Below, in pieces: positions 34,170-43,009 of a stretch of DNA of 64,000 nt. Every line of letters begins with the position of its first letter. Position 1 is the first letter of the stretch. The stretch covers positions 1 through 64,000 of the forward strand of contig JAUQWO010000079.1 in NCBI GenBank assembly GCA_030835135.1, given 5' to 3'. The notes below the pieces were generated by a model. It was not told the origin of the DNA. It ran no database searches and was given only the letters and a program-made list of their open reading frames with translations. The translations under genes and the position numbers were made by a program. The stretch is from Bacteroidota bacterium (GTDB lineage: Bacteria; Bacteroidota; Ignavibacteria; UBA10030; UBA6906).

Positions 34170-34520
34170 ATGCGAATCCGTAAGTGGATCGCGATAGCAG
34201 GGCTCATTGCTGCGTGTGTGATGATGGCTGGTTGCAGCAAGGAGTCTCCCAGCATCCGGGTGTTCAACGAGAGGACGTCGAAGGTGAACGTGCAATTGAA
34301 GACGCCCACGGGAAATACCATAAACATCAATGACGTCGATGGGGGGAGAGGCACAGTCTATCAGGATATCCAGACCGGTCCGTGGACGGCATCGGCGACG
34401 ATCCAGAGCGAATCGGCCTCACCATCGGTCAGCTTCAACGCCGATGAGAACAAGTACTACGTCGTTGTGGTGACCAGTGCGACACCGCCCACGTTGCGGG
34501 TGGATGTCTCGGACAAATAG
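34170..34520 (+). CDS. Small hypothetical lipoprotein
   Basis: A 116-aa protein with a clean lipoprotein signal (MRIRKWIAIAG..., lipobox MAGC, Cys about 22) followed by about 95 residues predicted as beta strands (SIRVFNERTSKVNVQL, YYVVVVTSA, TLRVDVSD). ATG 34170 follows AGGAGG by six bases, a very good site; an earlier in-frame ATG at 34152 does not use it. I do not recognise the fold. It is the only plus-strand gene between the phosphoesterase/PLAT pair and the symporter pair. Small beta-sandwich lipoproteins often accompany secreted or envelope-active proteins, but no link is shown. Confidence 0.75.
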   Translation: MRIRKWIAIAGLIAACVMMAGCSKESPSIRVFNERTSKVNVQLKTPTGNTININDVDGGRGTVYQDIQTGPWTASATIQSESASPSVSFNADENKYYVVVVTSATPPTLRVDVSDK

Positions 34521-34708
34521 AGCGAAATGTCCTGATCCAACCGTGGGGGCTGATGTGTCGGGGACCTGGAACCAGTAACGTGGCGGCCCACGTTCCACAC
34601 GCGGAGTCGTCGTGTCGTTCTATGGTCCGGTCGGTTCTCTCAGGGACTTCCGATCTCCGGCGAATCCCCGAGGATCCCGCGCTTCAGCCCACTACCTCGC
34701 CTTGCTGC

Positions 34709-36130
34709 TCAGTCTCCGAACGGACTCTTGATCACCCCGGTGTCCCACCGGTGGAGATAGTCCTTCGTAACCTTTCGCACAAGCCCTCCCAATAGCAGCA
34801 GCCCGATGAGATTCGGTATGGCCATGAGCGCATTGCCGATGTCTCCCAGATTCCAGACGATCTGCAGATGCCGTCCCTGCAGGACCGCACCGAAGAACAC
34901 GAAGATGCAGAAAATGTACCGGTATGCCGTCACGCTCCTGATCCCCCACATGTACCGCGCCCCCTGTTCGCCGTAGTACGACCACCCGATCAGCGTTGTG
35001 TACCCGAAGAGGAAGCTGCTCACGCTGACGATCCATCCCCCCAGATCCGTACCGAGGCCGACGGCGAATGCGCTCTTCGTCAACTCGGTGCTCGTCAGTC
35101 CGGTCGTGTGCGGGTGCAGATTGGACGCAAGAATGACGAAGGTCGTCATGCTGCAGACGACGATCGTATCGATGAATGTCCCCATCATTGCGACCATACC
35201 CTGTGCGGCCGACTCGTTCCCTTTCGCGGCGGCGGCCGGGATGGAGCATGAACCGATGCCCGATTCGTTCGAGAGTGTCCCGCGTGCGACCCCGAAACGG
35301 ATCGCTTCCTTCACCGTGTGCCCGAGGAATCCGCCAACCATCGCCTCGTTCGTCAGTGCCGAGCGGAGAACGATCATGATGATATCCGGAATGACCATCA
35401 CGTTGGCGAGGATCACGTACATGCCCGCCCCCATATAGAGCACGATCATCCCCGGCACAAGTCGCTCGGCGACCGCAGCGATGCGCTTGACCCCGCCGAT
35501 GATCACGATGCCCACCAGGATCGCCAGTCCGATCCCCGTCCAGATGAACGGGATGCCGAAATCGCTGTTGAGCGCAAGCGCGATCGAATTCGACTGCGCC
35601 ATGTTGCCGCTCCCGAAGGTCGACATCACGATCACGGCGATCGAGAACCAGAGCGCGAGGAACTTGCCGAGTGTCTTCCAGCGGATGCCGTCACGGAGGT
35701 AATACATCGCGCCGCCGCTGAATGTCCCGTCCTCGGTCTTGACCCGGAAGTGGAGACCCAGCATTCCTTCGGCGTACTTCGTTGCCATGCCGAAGACCGC
35801 CGTCATCCACATCCAGAACGGAGCGCCCGGGCCCCCGCTCGCGATCGCCGTCGCCACCCCTGCAATGTTGCCATTCCCGACCGTCGCTGCCAGCGCCGTC
35901 ATCAATGCCTGGAACGGCGTGATATCGCCCGTGCGTCCCGCCATCTCTTCTTTGTCCCGTCCCCGGAACATCAGCTTGAACGCCAACACCAGGCGGCGGA
36001 TCTGAATGAAGCCGGTCTGGAATGAAAGGTAAATGCCCGTACCGGCGAGCAGAAGGATCACGACCGGCCACCAGATATTGTCGGCGACAAGCGTAGTGTA
36101 GTGCAGGAGCAGGTCAAGGTATTCAGTCAT
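34709..36130 (-). CDS. Amino acid:cation symporter (AGCS family)
   Basis: Na+- or H+-coupled alanine/glycine transporter of the AGCS (DAACS-unrelated) type, 473 aa with about 11 membrane segments. Motifs include WWPVVILLLAGTGIYLSFQTGF near the N-terminus, given here only as a landmark; ALAATVGNGNIAGVATAI (about 78-95); GPGAPFWMWMTAVFGMATKY; and the NESGIGSCSIPAAAAKG segment typical of the family. It lies 33 bases downstream of an NSS-family symporter on the same strand, so both are probably read from the promoter at 37543-37571. The pairing of two unrelated sodium-linked amino acid carriers suggests peptide or amino acid scavenging. Confidence 0.92.
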   Translation of the reverse strand: MTEYLDLLLHYTTLVADNIWWPVVILLLAGTGIYLSFQTGFIQIRRLVLAFKLMFRGRDKEEMAGRTGDITPFQALMTALAATVGNGNIAGVATAIASGGPGAPFWMWMTAVFGMATKYAEGMLGLHFRVKTEDGTFSGGAMYYLRDGIRWKTLGKFLALWFSIAVIVMSTFGSGNMAQSNSIALALNSDFGIPFIWTGIGLAILVGIVIIGGVKRIAAVAERLVPGMIVLYMGAGMYVILANVMVIPDIIMIVLRSALTNEAMVGGFLGHTVKEAIRFGVARGTLSNESGIGSCSIPAAAAKGNESAAQGMVAMMGTFIDTIVVCSMTTFVILASNLHPHTTGLTSTELTKSAFAVGLGTDLGGWIVSVSSFLFGYTTLIGWSYYGEQGARYMWGIRSVTAYRYIFCIFVFFGAVLQGRHLQIVWNLGDIGNALMAIPNLIGLLLLGGLVRKVTKDYLHRWDTGVIKSPFGD

Positions 36131-36163
36131 CTGGGTTCTCCGGGTCGGTGATGTGTCGGTTAC

Positions 36164-37501
36164 TCAAAAAATGCCGGTCAGGTTCAGAAGCACGGCGGCG
36201 ATGATCAGCGGACAAACAAAGCGCAGCATGAACGACCATCCGGGAATGAGTGCGGCGAACCGCGGCCCCGCGCCCAGCGCGAGTTCCTCCGCGGCGTTCC
36301 GTGTGCCCCATACCCAACCGACAAGGATCGCGAGGAGCAACCCGCCGAAGGTCAAGGAGAGGTTGCCGAAGATGAAATCCATGATGCCGAGGAAGTCCCG
36401 TCCTCCGAACCATTCGATGGAACTCAATGCGGGAACCGATCCCTGCGAGAGAGCACTTGGGAGGCCGATCACAAAGACGATAAGAGTGACGATCGCAACG
36501 GCCTTCTTCCGGGACCACTTCTTCTGATCGACGAGGAACGCGACGGGTACCTCAAGTAACGAGACCGTGGACGTCAGGGCAGCGATCGCCAGAAGAATGA
36601 AGAAGAATACGCCGACGATCGTTCCGCCGGGCATCATCTCGAAGATGCGGGGAAGGATGTTGAACACGAGACTCGGACCCTGTGTCGGTTCCTGTCCGAC
36701 CGAAAAGAGTGCCGGGAATACCACCAGTCCGGCAAGCACCGCGATCAGTGTGTCGGCCAGTGCAACGCTGGCCGCGGAGATGGCAAGGTTCTCCTGCTTG
36801 GAAATGTAGCTCCCATACGTGATCATTGCACCCATCCCGAGACTCAGTGAGAAGAACGCCTGTCCGAGAGCTGCCAGGACGGTCGATCCGGTTATTTTGC
36901 TGAAGTCGGGCTTGAGATAGAACTCTACGCCTTTCGATGCACCGTCAAGCGTGAGCGCGAATGCGATCAAACCGAGAAGAATGAGGAAAAGCATGGGCAT
37001 CAGGATCTTCGACCACCGTTCGATGCCTCGTTCAACCCCACCGATGACGACCCCCGCTGTCAGCAGGAGGAAGAGAGCAAAATTGCCGATCTCGATGGCC
37101 GGATCCGCGACGAATGCGCCAAAGGTCGAGCTGGAATGGGCGATCGTGCGGAAGATGTAGCCGACGGTCCATCCTGCGATGACGGCATAATACGAGAGGA
37201 TCGCAGCGCCAGTGATGACGCCCAGATAGCCCACGAGCGGCCAATACCGGGATTTCGTGATCGCGCGGATGGCGCCGACGGGATTCAGGGCAGTATGGCG
37301 TCCGAGAGTCAGTTCCGCGATCAATACGGGGATCCCGATCGCCAGGACGCATCCGAGATAGACGGCGACAAAGGCAGCGCCACCCTGCATGCCGGTCACG
37401 TACGGAAACCGCCAGATGTTGCCGAGTCCGATCGCCGATCCCGATGCGGCAAGGATGAAGCCGGTCCTGGAGGTCCAGGCGCCGCGTGCAGTCTGTTCCA
37501 T
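36164..37501 (-). CDS. Neurotransmitter:sodium symporter family transporter (NSS, LeuT-like)
   Basis: Sodium-dependent amino acid transporter, 445 aa with about 11-12 membrane segments. The family signature is intact: SRTGFILAASGSAIGLGNIWRFPY, named here in parts (ASGSAIGLGNIWRFPY at about residues 20-35), where backbone carbonyls bind Na+ and substrate. MYGSYISKQENL is replaced by ITYGSYISKQENLAISA. Length matches bacterial 11-helix NSS proteins such as MhsT/Tyt1. It is the first gene of a two-gene unit with the AGCS carrier and has a good sigma-70 promoter about 40 bases upstream. Substrate unknown. Confidence 0.93.
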   Translation of the reverse strand: MEQTARGAWTSRTGFILAASGSAIGLGNIWRFPYVTGMQGGAAFVAVYLGCVLAIGIPVLIAELTLGRHTALNPVGAIRAITKSRYWPLVGYLGVITGAAILSYYAVIAGWTVGYIFRTIAHSSSTFGAFVADPAIEIGNFALFLLLTAGVVIGGVERGIERWSKILMPMLFLILLGLIAFALTLDGASKGVEFYLKPDFSKITGSTVLAALGQAFFSLSLGMGAMITYGSYISKQENLAISAASVALADTLIAVLAGLVVFPALFSVGQEPTQGPSLVFNILPRIFEMMPGGTIVGVFFFILLAIAALTSTVSLLEVPVAFLVDQKKWSRKKAVAIVTLIVFVIGLPSALSQGSVPALSSIEWFGGRDFLGIMDFIFGNLSLTFGGLLLAILVGWVWGTRNAAEELALGAGPRFAALIPGWSFMLRFVCPLIIAAVLLNLTGIF

Positions 37502-37542
37502 GCATTGCTCCCAGCAGGTTGGAAACGCGTGAGGTATCGTTG

Positions 37543-37571
37543 AGTATACAGATTTCGTATCCGAGAATCAA
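37543..37571 (-). promoter_or_regulatory. Promoter of the symporter pair
   Basis: On the minus strand TTGATT (37571-37566), 17 bp, TATACT (37548-37543), about 42 bases before the NSS start codon. This is a near-consensus sigma-70 promoter with a short leader. Confidence 0.7.
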
Positions 37572-37879
37572 TGAAGAACCTGTCCATTCAACTGGTCCCG
37601 GAGATCCTCAGAGAGGTGGAAGATCTCTATCAGGACGTTGTCGACGAGGGTACTATCACTGGAAGGGATGCGACGTCCAAAGCAGGCACAGGAGGGAGGT
37701 CGTTCATGGCACGGCCGGGTCCCACCATGAAAGGCAGCTACGCAGAAATGGTCTGCCTGCGCCCTGTCGTGGTGCGGTGAGCGGGCGGATGAAGGCATAC
37801 CGCATGCCGGACCTTGCCACGTGACGGGCGGGTGGTGCCGATCGGGGATTGACCGGGGTGGTGATCCGCCGGAGCGATG
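37572..37879. other. Intergenic, nothing firm
   Basis: About 300 bases. A 69-codon plus-strand frame starts at 37571, but it begins inside the minus-strand promoter, has no ribosome site and matches nothing I know. No hairpin or repeat was recognised. Confidence 0.4.
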
Positions 37880-40339
37880 TCAGCGAAGGATTGAGAAGTA
37901 TCCCACCTGTTGCCCACCCGCATACTCCGCGACGTACACATACAGGCCACTCGCCACTTCGACCCCGGTCCTGGAGATCAAGTCCCAGAACATGCCGCCC
38001 TGCATCGCGTCGGATGAAGTGAAGGTGAGTTGTTGCACGACCTGGCCGGACACATCGAGGATCGTGATGCGTGCCCCGTCCGGGAGATTGAGGAACATGA
38101 CCCTGTGCTCGGACGGCCGGGCGGCATTATCGAAGTCCGCATGACGCTTGTAGGGGTTGGGTGTTACAGCAATACGTGCCCGCCCGCTGAGAAGATCGGC
38201 GGGCGTGGAGCGAGCTGAACGGACCATGAATTCCGTGCCAATATCCTTCCGCCCGCCTGCCATGGTTGGGAACAACGGGCTCAGTGTGGCAAACGGATAC
38301 GTCCCCTCCCAGAGTCCGCTCGCTCCATTGCGGTTGACGTTCGATGTTTCCAGACGATCGGTGGTGGGCACATTGCTGTAGGATACATAGTCGTTGCCAA
38401 GTGATACCGTGCCCCCGGTATACGCGGCAACAGAGTACCAGTATGTCGATCCGATCGCAACAGTGCGGTCTTCCCATGTCCGAACAAGGACCGGATCGCT
38501 GGCGTCGGTGAAGCGGCTGAGATCACCCGCGGGGATCACTGCCATGAGTGAGTACGGTCCCCAACTGCCCGCTTCGCCCGTATGCCCGGCAACCGATCCG
38601 AACGCCGTGAAGTCCGGATTCAATGGTGCGAGCAGACTGTCCGGTGTTGGTCCGGGTGTTCCATTGCGCCAGTAGTTGTCGAGTCCCCGCGTTCCGGAAG
38701 TAAGCCAATCGACCGGCGAAGCGCGGGAGGCACGGTAGATCTTGTATCCGGCGAAGTCCGGATGGGTCTCGGCTCTTGCATCCCACCGTATCCGGATTGA
38801 CCGGTCAAACGTATCTTCGACGCGCATGTCAGGGACCGCGGGATAGCTGAAGGGGAGTGCATGATCGCTTCCGGTAGTCTCGTAGACCCACCGTGCCGTG
38901 GCGATCGCATTGGCCACACCCTGAAACCGGTAGCCCCCGGCCACGACCAGCGAGAGAGTCACTCGTTCGCCGACCCCGATCGTGAATGGCCCGATCCCCG
39001 TGAAGCTGTCCCCGTCGAAGTTGGTGATGGCGGTGTAACCCCTTGTCCAGGGCCGCTCGTGAGGGAGTACGGCGAATTCGTTCGTATTCTTCATATCCCC
39101 CGCCGGCGTTCCCCTGTCCGCAGGTGGTTTGAGCCGGAATGTGCGAAGATCGCCAGGCGCGCTGCCGGGTTCGAACAGGTTCTCATCGGCGCGGAGATCG
39201 AAGCGCTGCCGGTCGCGCGCCCTCCCACCATCAACGAAGAACGTCCCCATCGATCCGATGAACGTCTCTCTCGGATCACCGGTCCCGATCGTGAATCCCT
39301 TTCCGACGCCATCGCTGACGTACCGGCCGCGTTCGACCCCGCGGCCGACGGCGTCGGTACCGAACCGTGTGGGATACGGGAGGCCGGAGGAGTCCCGTGC
39401 GCCCAGCCATGCCCAGGCACTCCAGACATCGGCGGCATACTTTTCCGGACCAACGATCCCCATATCGCCCACCGACTGAATTGTTTCACCCGGAAATGCT
39501 GCATGAAACGCCCACGGGAATCCTGCGGGATCGGCGCTCGTGACGAATCCGACGCCGCGTTGTGCGTACATGCCGCTGGACCTGCCCGCTGATTCATTCA
39601 GGCGGTAGTAGCAGAAGTATTCCGCGTGGATGTTCGCGCAGACGCCTTCGATCACGTGCCCCGTCCGTTCGGGGATCCCGTCGGCGTTCAAATCGACGAC
39701 ACCCGTGTTGGTGAGGGTCAGGTCGATGATGATGAAGTCGTTGAAGTTGTTCCAGTTGAGCGTGTACTGGTGGACCTTCACCGCGACGTCCAGACCGACG
39801 GTCGTTGGATGTGCTGCTTCATACACCGCATGATGCCGCAATTGGGGATCCACCCATGATGTCTTGCGCGCGTGATCCCTCGCCGGGTCTCCGGCTCCGG
39901 GGATGGATCGTCCCATACTCCTGTTCGGATATGCGGCATGAGCATAGTGCTCGGCGCCGGCGACATACGATGGATTTGCTATGCCATTGATGAGCGGCGG
40001 GTTGAATGACGAGTCGGGATCCCAGACCGTGACCTCGATCGCTTTGTTCCAGAAGGCGCCGTACGGCCACCCCCCGGGCCACATGTGCGTCGGGGTTGAC
40101 CACTGCCGGTCGAAGTTCCCGATCCTGATCTGCCGGATGATGTCCGATCGCGTTTCCACATAGGAAGGGCCGCAGTTGAGCGGCAGGATCGAGTCCCAGA
40201 GCTCTCCGGCGATCATGATGCCGGCCTCATGGTCTGCACCCGAGGACACCGGGCCCGGGTCTTGGGCGAATGCGTGTGCGGCGACGACCTGAAGAAGGAG
40301 AAGGGTACAGATCTGCCTGAGGGCCGATGATGTGTGCAT
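37880..40339 (-). CDS. Secreted protein of unknown function with C-terminal sorting-like domain
   Basis: An 819-aa exported protein. The signal peptide (MHTSSALRQICTLLLLQ...AFAQ) begins at ATG 40339, preceded by AGGAG at seven bases; an open frame continues upstream but lacks a signal peptide. The middle is beta-rich with many Trp/Tyr-Asp motifs, and a stretch like a fibronectin-III domain (about 520-700, DRSIRIRWDA...FAGYKIYRAS). The last 95 residues contain VTPNPYKRHADF, FLNLPDGARITILDVSGQVV and a GLYVYVAEY ending. This is the FlgD/sorting-tag style seen in FCB secreted proteins, though with PNPYK instead of YPNPFNG. No catalytic motif was recognised. It is transcribed away from the URO-D-like genes, with an 11-bp repeat array between them. 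Confidence 0.8.
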   Translation of the reverse strand: MHTSSALRQICTLLLLQVVAAHAFAQDPGPVSSGADHEAGIMIAGELWDSILPLNCGPSYVETRSDIIRQIRIGNFDRQWSTPTHMWPGGWPYGAFWNKAIEVTVWDPDSSFNPPLINGIANPSYVAGAEHYAHAAYPNRSMGRSIPGAGDPARDHARKTSWVDPQLRHHAVYEAAHPTTVGLDVAVKVHQYTLNWNNFNDFIIIDLTLTNTGVVDLNADGIPERTGHVIEGVCANIHAEYFCYYRLNESAGRSSGMYAQRGVGFVTSADPAGFPWAFHAAFPGETIQSVGDMGIVGPEKYAADVWSAWAWLGARDSSGLPYPTRFGTDAVGRGVERGRYVSDGVGKGFTIGTGDPRETFIGSMGTFFVDGGRARDRQRFDLRADENLFEPGSAPGDLRTFRLKPPADRGTPAGDMKNTNEFAVLPHERPWTRGYTAITNFDGDSFTGIGPFTIGVGERVTLSLVVAGGYRFQGVANAIATARWVYETTGSDHALPFSYPAVPDMRVEDTFDRSIRIRWDARAETHPDFAGYKIYRASRASPVDWLTSGTRGLDNYWRNGTPGPTPDSLLAPLNPDFTAFGSVAGHTGEAGSWGPYSLMAVIPAGDLSRFTDASDPVLVRTWEDRTVAIGSTYWYSVAAYTGGTVSLGNDYVSYSNVPTTDRLETSNVNRNGASGLWEGTYPFATLSPLFPTMAGGRKDIGTEFMVRSARSTPADLLSGRARIAVTPNPYKRHADFDNAARPSEHRVMFLNLPDGARITILDVSGQVVQQLTFTSSDAMQGGMFWDLISRTGVEVASGLYVYVAEYAGGQQVGYFSILR

Positions 40340-40440
40340 AGCGATACTCCTGAGCAACATCTGGCAGTGGGGGATGCCTGATCGCTCACAGGTAATGTAG
40401 TCGATGGAGCAGCGAATGTCAATCCGGGCGATCGGCCCAA

Positions 40441-40495
40441 CCAGCACCGGAGCAGCACCCAACCAGCACCGATCCAGCACCAAACAAGCACCGGA
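40441..40495. repeat. Five 11-bp direct repeats upstream of two divergent genes
   Basis: Units start at 40441, 40452, 40463, 40474 and 40485, with consensus CCAGCACCnnA and AGCACC invariant in all five. They lie 102 bases upstream of the minus-strand secreted-protein gene and 178 before the plus-strand URO-D-like gene. The surrounding 40340-40673 gap holds no supported gene. The helical-turn spacing suggests a protein-binding array, though simple slippage would also produce it. Confidence 0.8.
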
Positions 40496-40673
40496 CCTGC
40501 GCATGCTGCAATCTTGCTTCTCGTGAGGCGGCGGCGTACATTGCACGGGTGCTCCACCGGGGACCACACGTTCATGTGGAGGGAGCGCTCGTGCATCCGC
40601 GGAACGGCACACGAAGGGCCCCGATTGAGATCGCACTCCCTGATGATCGTTTCCTACATGAGCGAACCTCCGC

Positions 40674-41855
40674 ATGATGGACCACACGGTTCGGTATCCG
40701 GCAGTACGACCCACACCACGCTCGCGCATCCTCACCCTCCTCGGCGGTGGTCAGCCTGACCGCGTTCCCTGGTTCGGCGATCTTGATTACTGGGCATCGG
40801 CCCTCATCGGGCGGGGAGAACGGCCGGAGGGATTCAAAGAGTCCGCCGAGTACATCGACTGGCACCGCTCGCTCGGCGTCGGGTTCTATCTGCAGGGCTC
40901 CTTCCCATTCCGTCCGGTATACGACTTCGAAGAACGGCTCTGGCGCGATGGACATCGCCGCTACCGCGAACTCGTCACGCCCCGTGGCAACCTCCGGGAG
41001 TGCTGGGAATACCTCCCTGAGTCATTCGCAGAAGCACCCATCGAGCATCTTGTCAAGTCGGAGGACGACCTCCCGGCCCTCCGCTATGCGTACGCGCACA
41101 CACACTGGGAACCGGACTATGCGTTCGGCCAACGGCGGCTGCATGATATCGGCGATCAGGGGATCCTGCTGTGCTACCTGCCGAAGAGTCCATTCATGCA
41201 CCTGGTTGCGCTGGAGGCGGGGATCGCCGCTGTGACCTACGCGGAAGCCGCGGATCCCGATGGCTTCGCCGAGACCCTCGCGGTGATGAAGGAGAGTTTT
41301 GACCGGGCCGCGCAGCTGGCCATCGACAGCCCGGCCGAGGTCCTGATGATCCCGGAGAACCTCTCCGCGGAAATGATCGGCCCACGGTTCTTCGAGAACT
41401 ACATGCGTGCGTATCAGGAGGAATGGACCGGACGGATCGCTGCGACGGGGAAGCACTCGTTCATTCATATGGACGGGACGCTGAAGGGCCTCCTGCGTGA
41501 AGAGGCGTCGGTCGGCTTCACGGTGATCGAGGCCATGACGCCCGCGCCCGTCGGGGACATGCCGATCGAACAGTGGGCCCAACAGGTGGGGGGCTCCCGG
41601 TCGGTTCTCTGGGGGGGCATCCCCGGCGTGTACTTCACCGCGAAGGTGAGCGATGCGGAATTCGACCGGCACGTGGCCGAGGTCCTTGCCGTGATGCGCT
41701 CGACACCACGGTATGTGCTCGGGGTCGCAGATCAGGTGCCCCCCGATGCATTGGAATCCCGCGTGCGGCGGGTCGAAGAACTGGTGGACCTGTTCGGGAA
41801 ATACGAAACCACGCCGCCGATCTCCGACACATCCCTTACGAAGGACCTGCGATGA
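40674..41855 (+). CDS. Uroporphyrinogen decarboxylase-like protein, zinc ligands absent
   Basis: A 393-aa member of the URO-D/MtaA superfamily, with the typical N-terminal RSRILTLLGGGQPDRVPWF entry and TIM-barrel periodicity. In cobalamin-dependent methyltransferases of this superfamily (MtaA, MtbA) zinc is held by His-x-Cys and a later Cys. Here the corresponding positions read His265-Met-Asp267 and Val351 (YVLGVADQ), so a zinc site of that type is not possible. It overlaps the next URO-D-like gene by four bases (ATGA), suggesting a heteromeric pair or coupled roles. Genuine heme synthesis is unlikely in this sugar-catabolism setting and with this sequence. The ATG at 40674 has no clear ribosome site; ATG 40677 is equivalent. 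Confidence 0.8.
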   Translation: MMDHTVRYPAVRPTPRSRILTLLGGGQPDRVPWFGDLDYWASALIGRGERPEGFKESAEYIDWHRSLGVGFYLQGSFPFRPVYDFEERLWRDGHRRYRELVTPRGNLRECWEYLPESFAEAPIEHLVKSEDDLPALRYAYAHTHWEPDYAFGQRRLHDIGDQGILLCYLPKSPFMHLVALEAGIAAVTYAEAADPDGFAETLAVMKESFDRAAQLAIDSPAEVLMIPENLSAEMIGPRFFENYMRAYQEEWTGRIAATGKHSFIHMDGTLKGLLREEASVGFTVIEAMTPAPVGDMPIEQWAQQVGGSRSVLWGGIPGVYFTAKVSDAEFDRHVAEVLAVMRSTPRYVLGVADQVPPDALESRVRRVEELVDLFGKYETTPPISDTSLTKDLR

Positions 41856-42967
41856 CATCGAAAGAACGCCTCATGTGTGCCGTGCACGGGGAGCGACCGG
41901 ACCGCCTCCCGGTCACCGTCCACCAGTGGCAGGGGTATCACCTGGATACCTATCTCGGCGGGATCACGCCGCTCCAGGCATTCCAGAGATTCGGCATGGA
42001 CGCGGCGGTGCAGTACTTCGAGGACATGGGACAGTTCTGGCTGGTGAATGCCGACTTCGCGAAGTTCTCGACGCCCGAGTGGCGTGATGAGGTGACCGTG
42101 GTGAGTAACGATCCTGATGCAAGGGTGAACCATCACCGGATCGTCACGCCGGAGGGTGTCCTGACGTACAAGACCGCCGGCGACCGGAAGACGACATGGA
42201 TCACGGAGTATCTCATCAAGCAGGATGAGGATATCGAACTCATCCGGAAGTACATGCCGGTCCCATCGCTCGATCTCACACCGTTAGCGCGCGTGTACGA
42301 CGAGGTGGGGGACAGGGGGATCGTGCGCGGGTTTGTCTGGGGCGATCAGGCGGGATGCTGGCAGCATGCGGCCTGTCTCATGGACATCACTGACCTCATT
42401 TATAGGGCCATGGATACGCCGGATTGGGTGCATGCGCTCCTGCGGATCCTCCTGGAAAAGAAACTCCGCTTCGTCGAAGCGATGAAGGGCGCGAAGTTCG
42501 ACCTCGTGGAAACAGGGGGTGGTGCAGCGTCCTCGACGGTGATCTCCCCGGAGCTGCACCGGACGTTCTGTCTCCCGTACGACCGTGCATTGCATGATGC
42601 CCTGCACGCTCTGGGCTTCGCGGTCACCTACCATACATGCGGGGGGACACGCGGGATCGAAGAGCTCATCGTGCAGAACGGGACCGATGCATCGGAAACC
42701 CTCGCACCGCCGAGCATCGGCGGGAATCAGCAGCCCTGGGAGGTGAAGCAGAAGATCGGCGACCGTGTTGCGCTCATTGGCGGGATGGATCAGCATTCCG
42801 TACTCACGAGCGGGAGCGTGCAGGAGATCCGGGCGCAGGTCCGCCTGCTCTTCGAAAAGGTCGGCCGGGGCGGCGGATACATCCTGTCCTGCGCCGATCA
42901 CTTCTTCGATACTCCACCGGAACATCTGTCGGTGTATGCGGATGCCGCACGGGAGTGCACGTATTGA
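41852..42967 (+). CDS. Uroporphyrinogen decarboxylase/MtaA-like protein with intact zinc motif
   Basis: A 371-aa URO-D/MtaA superfamily protein, starting TSKERLMCAVHGERPDRLPV, a common opening of the group. His261-x-Cys263 (TYHTCGG) and Cys347 (ILSCADHFFDTP) match the His, Cys, Cys zinc set of methylcobamide:thiol methyltransferases. It may therefore transfer a methyl group, for example in demethylation of methylated sugars or aromatics, but no corrinoid protein is in the window. ATG 41852 is preferred because it overlaps the upstream stop; the frame extends upstream only within the preceding gene. It is followed 42 bases later by the convergent GH2 gene. Confidence 0.82.
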   Translation: MTSKERLMCAVHGERPDRLPVTVHQWQGYHLDTYLGGITPLQAFQRFGMDAAVQYFEDMGQFWLVNADFAKFSTPEWRDEVTVVSNDPDARVNHHRIVTPEGVLTYKTAGDRKTTWITEYLIKQDEDIELIRKYMPVPSLDLTPLARVYDEVGDRGIVRGFVWGDQAGCWQHAACLMDITDLIYRAMDTPDWVHALLRILLEKKLRFVEAMKGAKFDLVETGGGAASSTVISPELHRTFCLPYDRALHDALHALGFAVTYHTCGGTRGIEELIVQNGTDASETLAPPSIGGNQQPWEVKQKIGDRVALIGGMDQHSVLTSGSVQEIRAQVRLLFEKVGRGGGYILSCADHFFDTPPEHLSVYADAARECTY

Positions 42968-43009
42968 GATCCAGGCAGCACACAGCGGAAGCGCCGGTTG
43001 CCCTCAGGA

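Noticed and set aside
30513-34520. Genomic island integrated at tRNA-Ser
   Set aside because: No integrase, excisionase or duplicated tRNA 3' end was found, so position next to a tRNA is not enough.
37571-37780. 69-codon plus-strand frame
   Set aside because: It begins inside the minus-strand NSS promoter, lacks a ribosome site and resembles nothing known.
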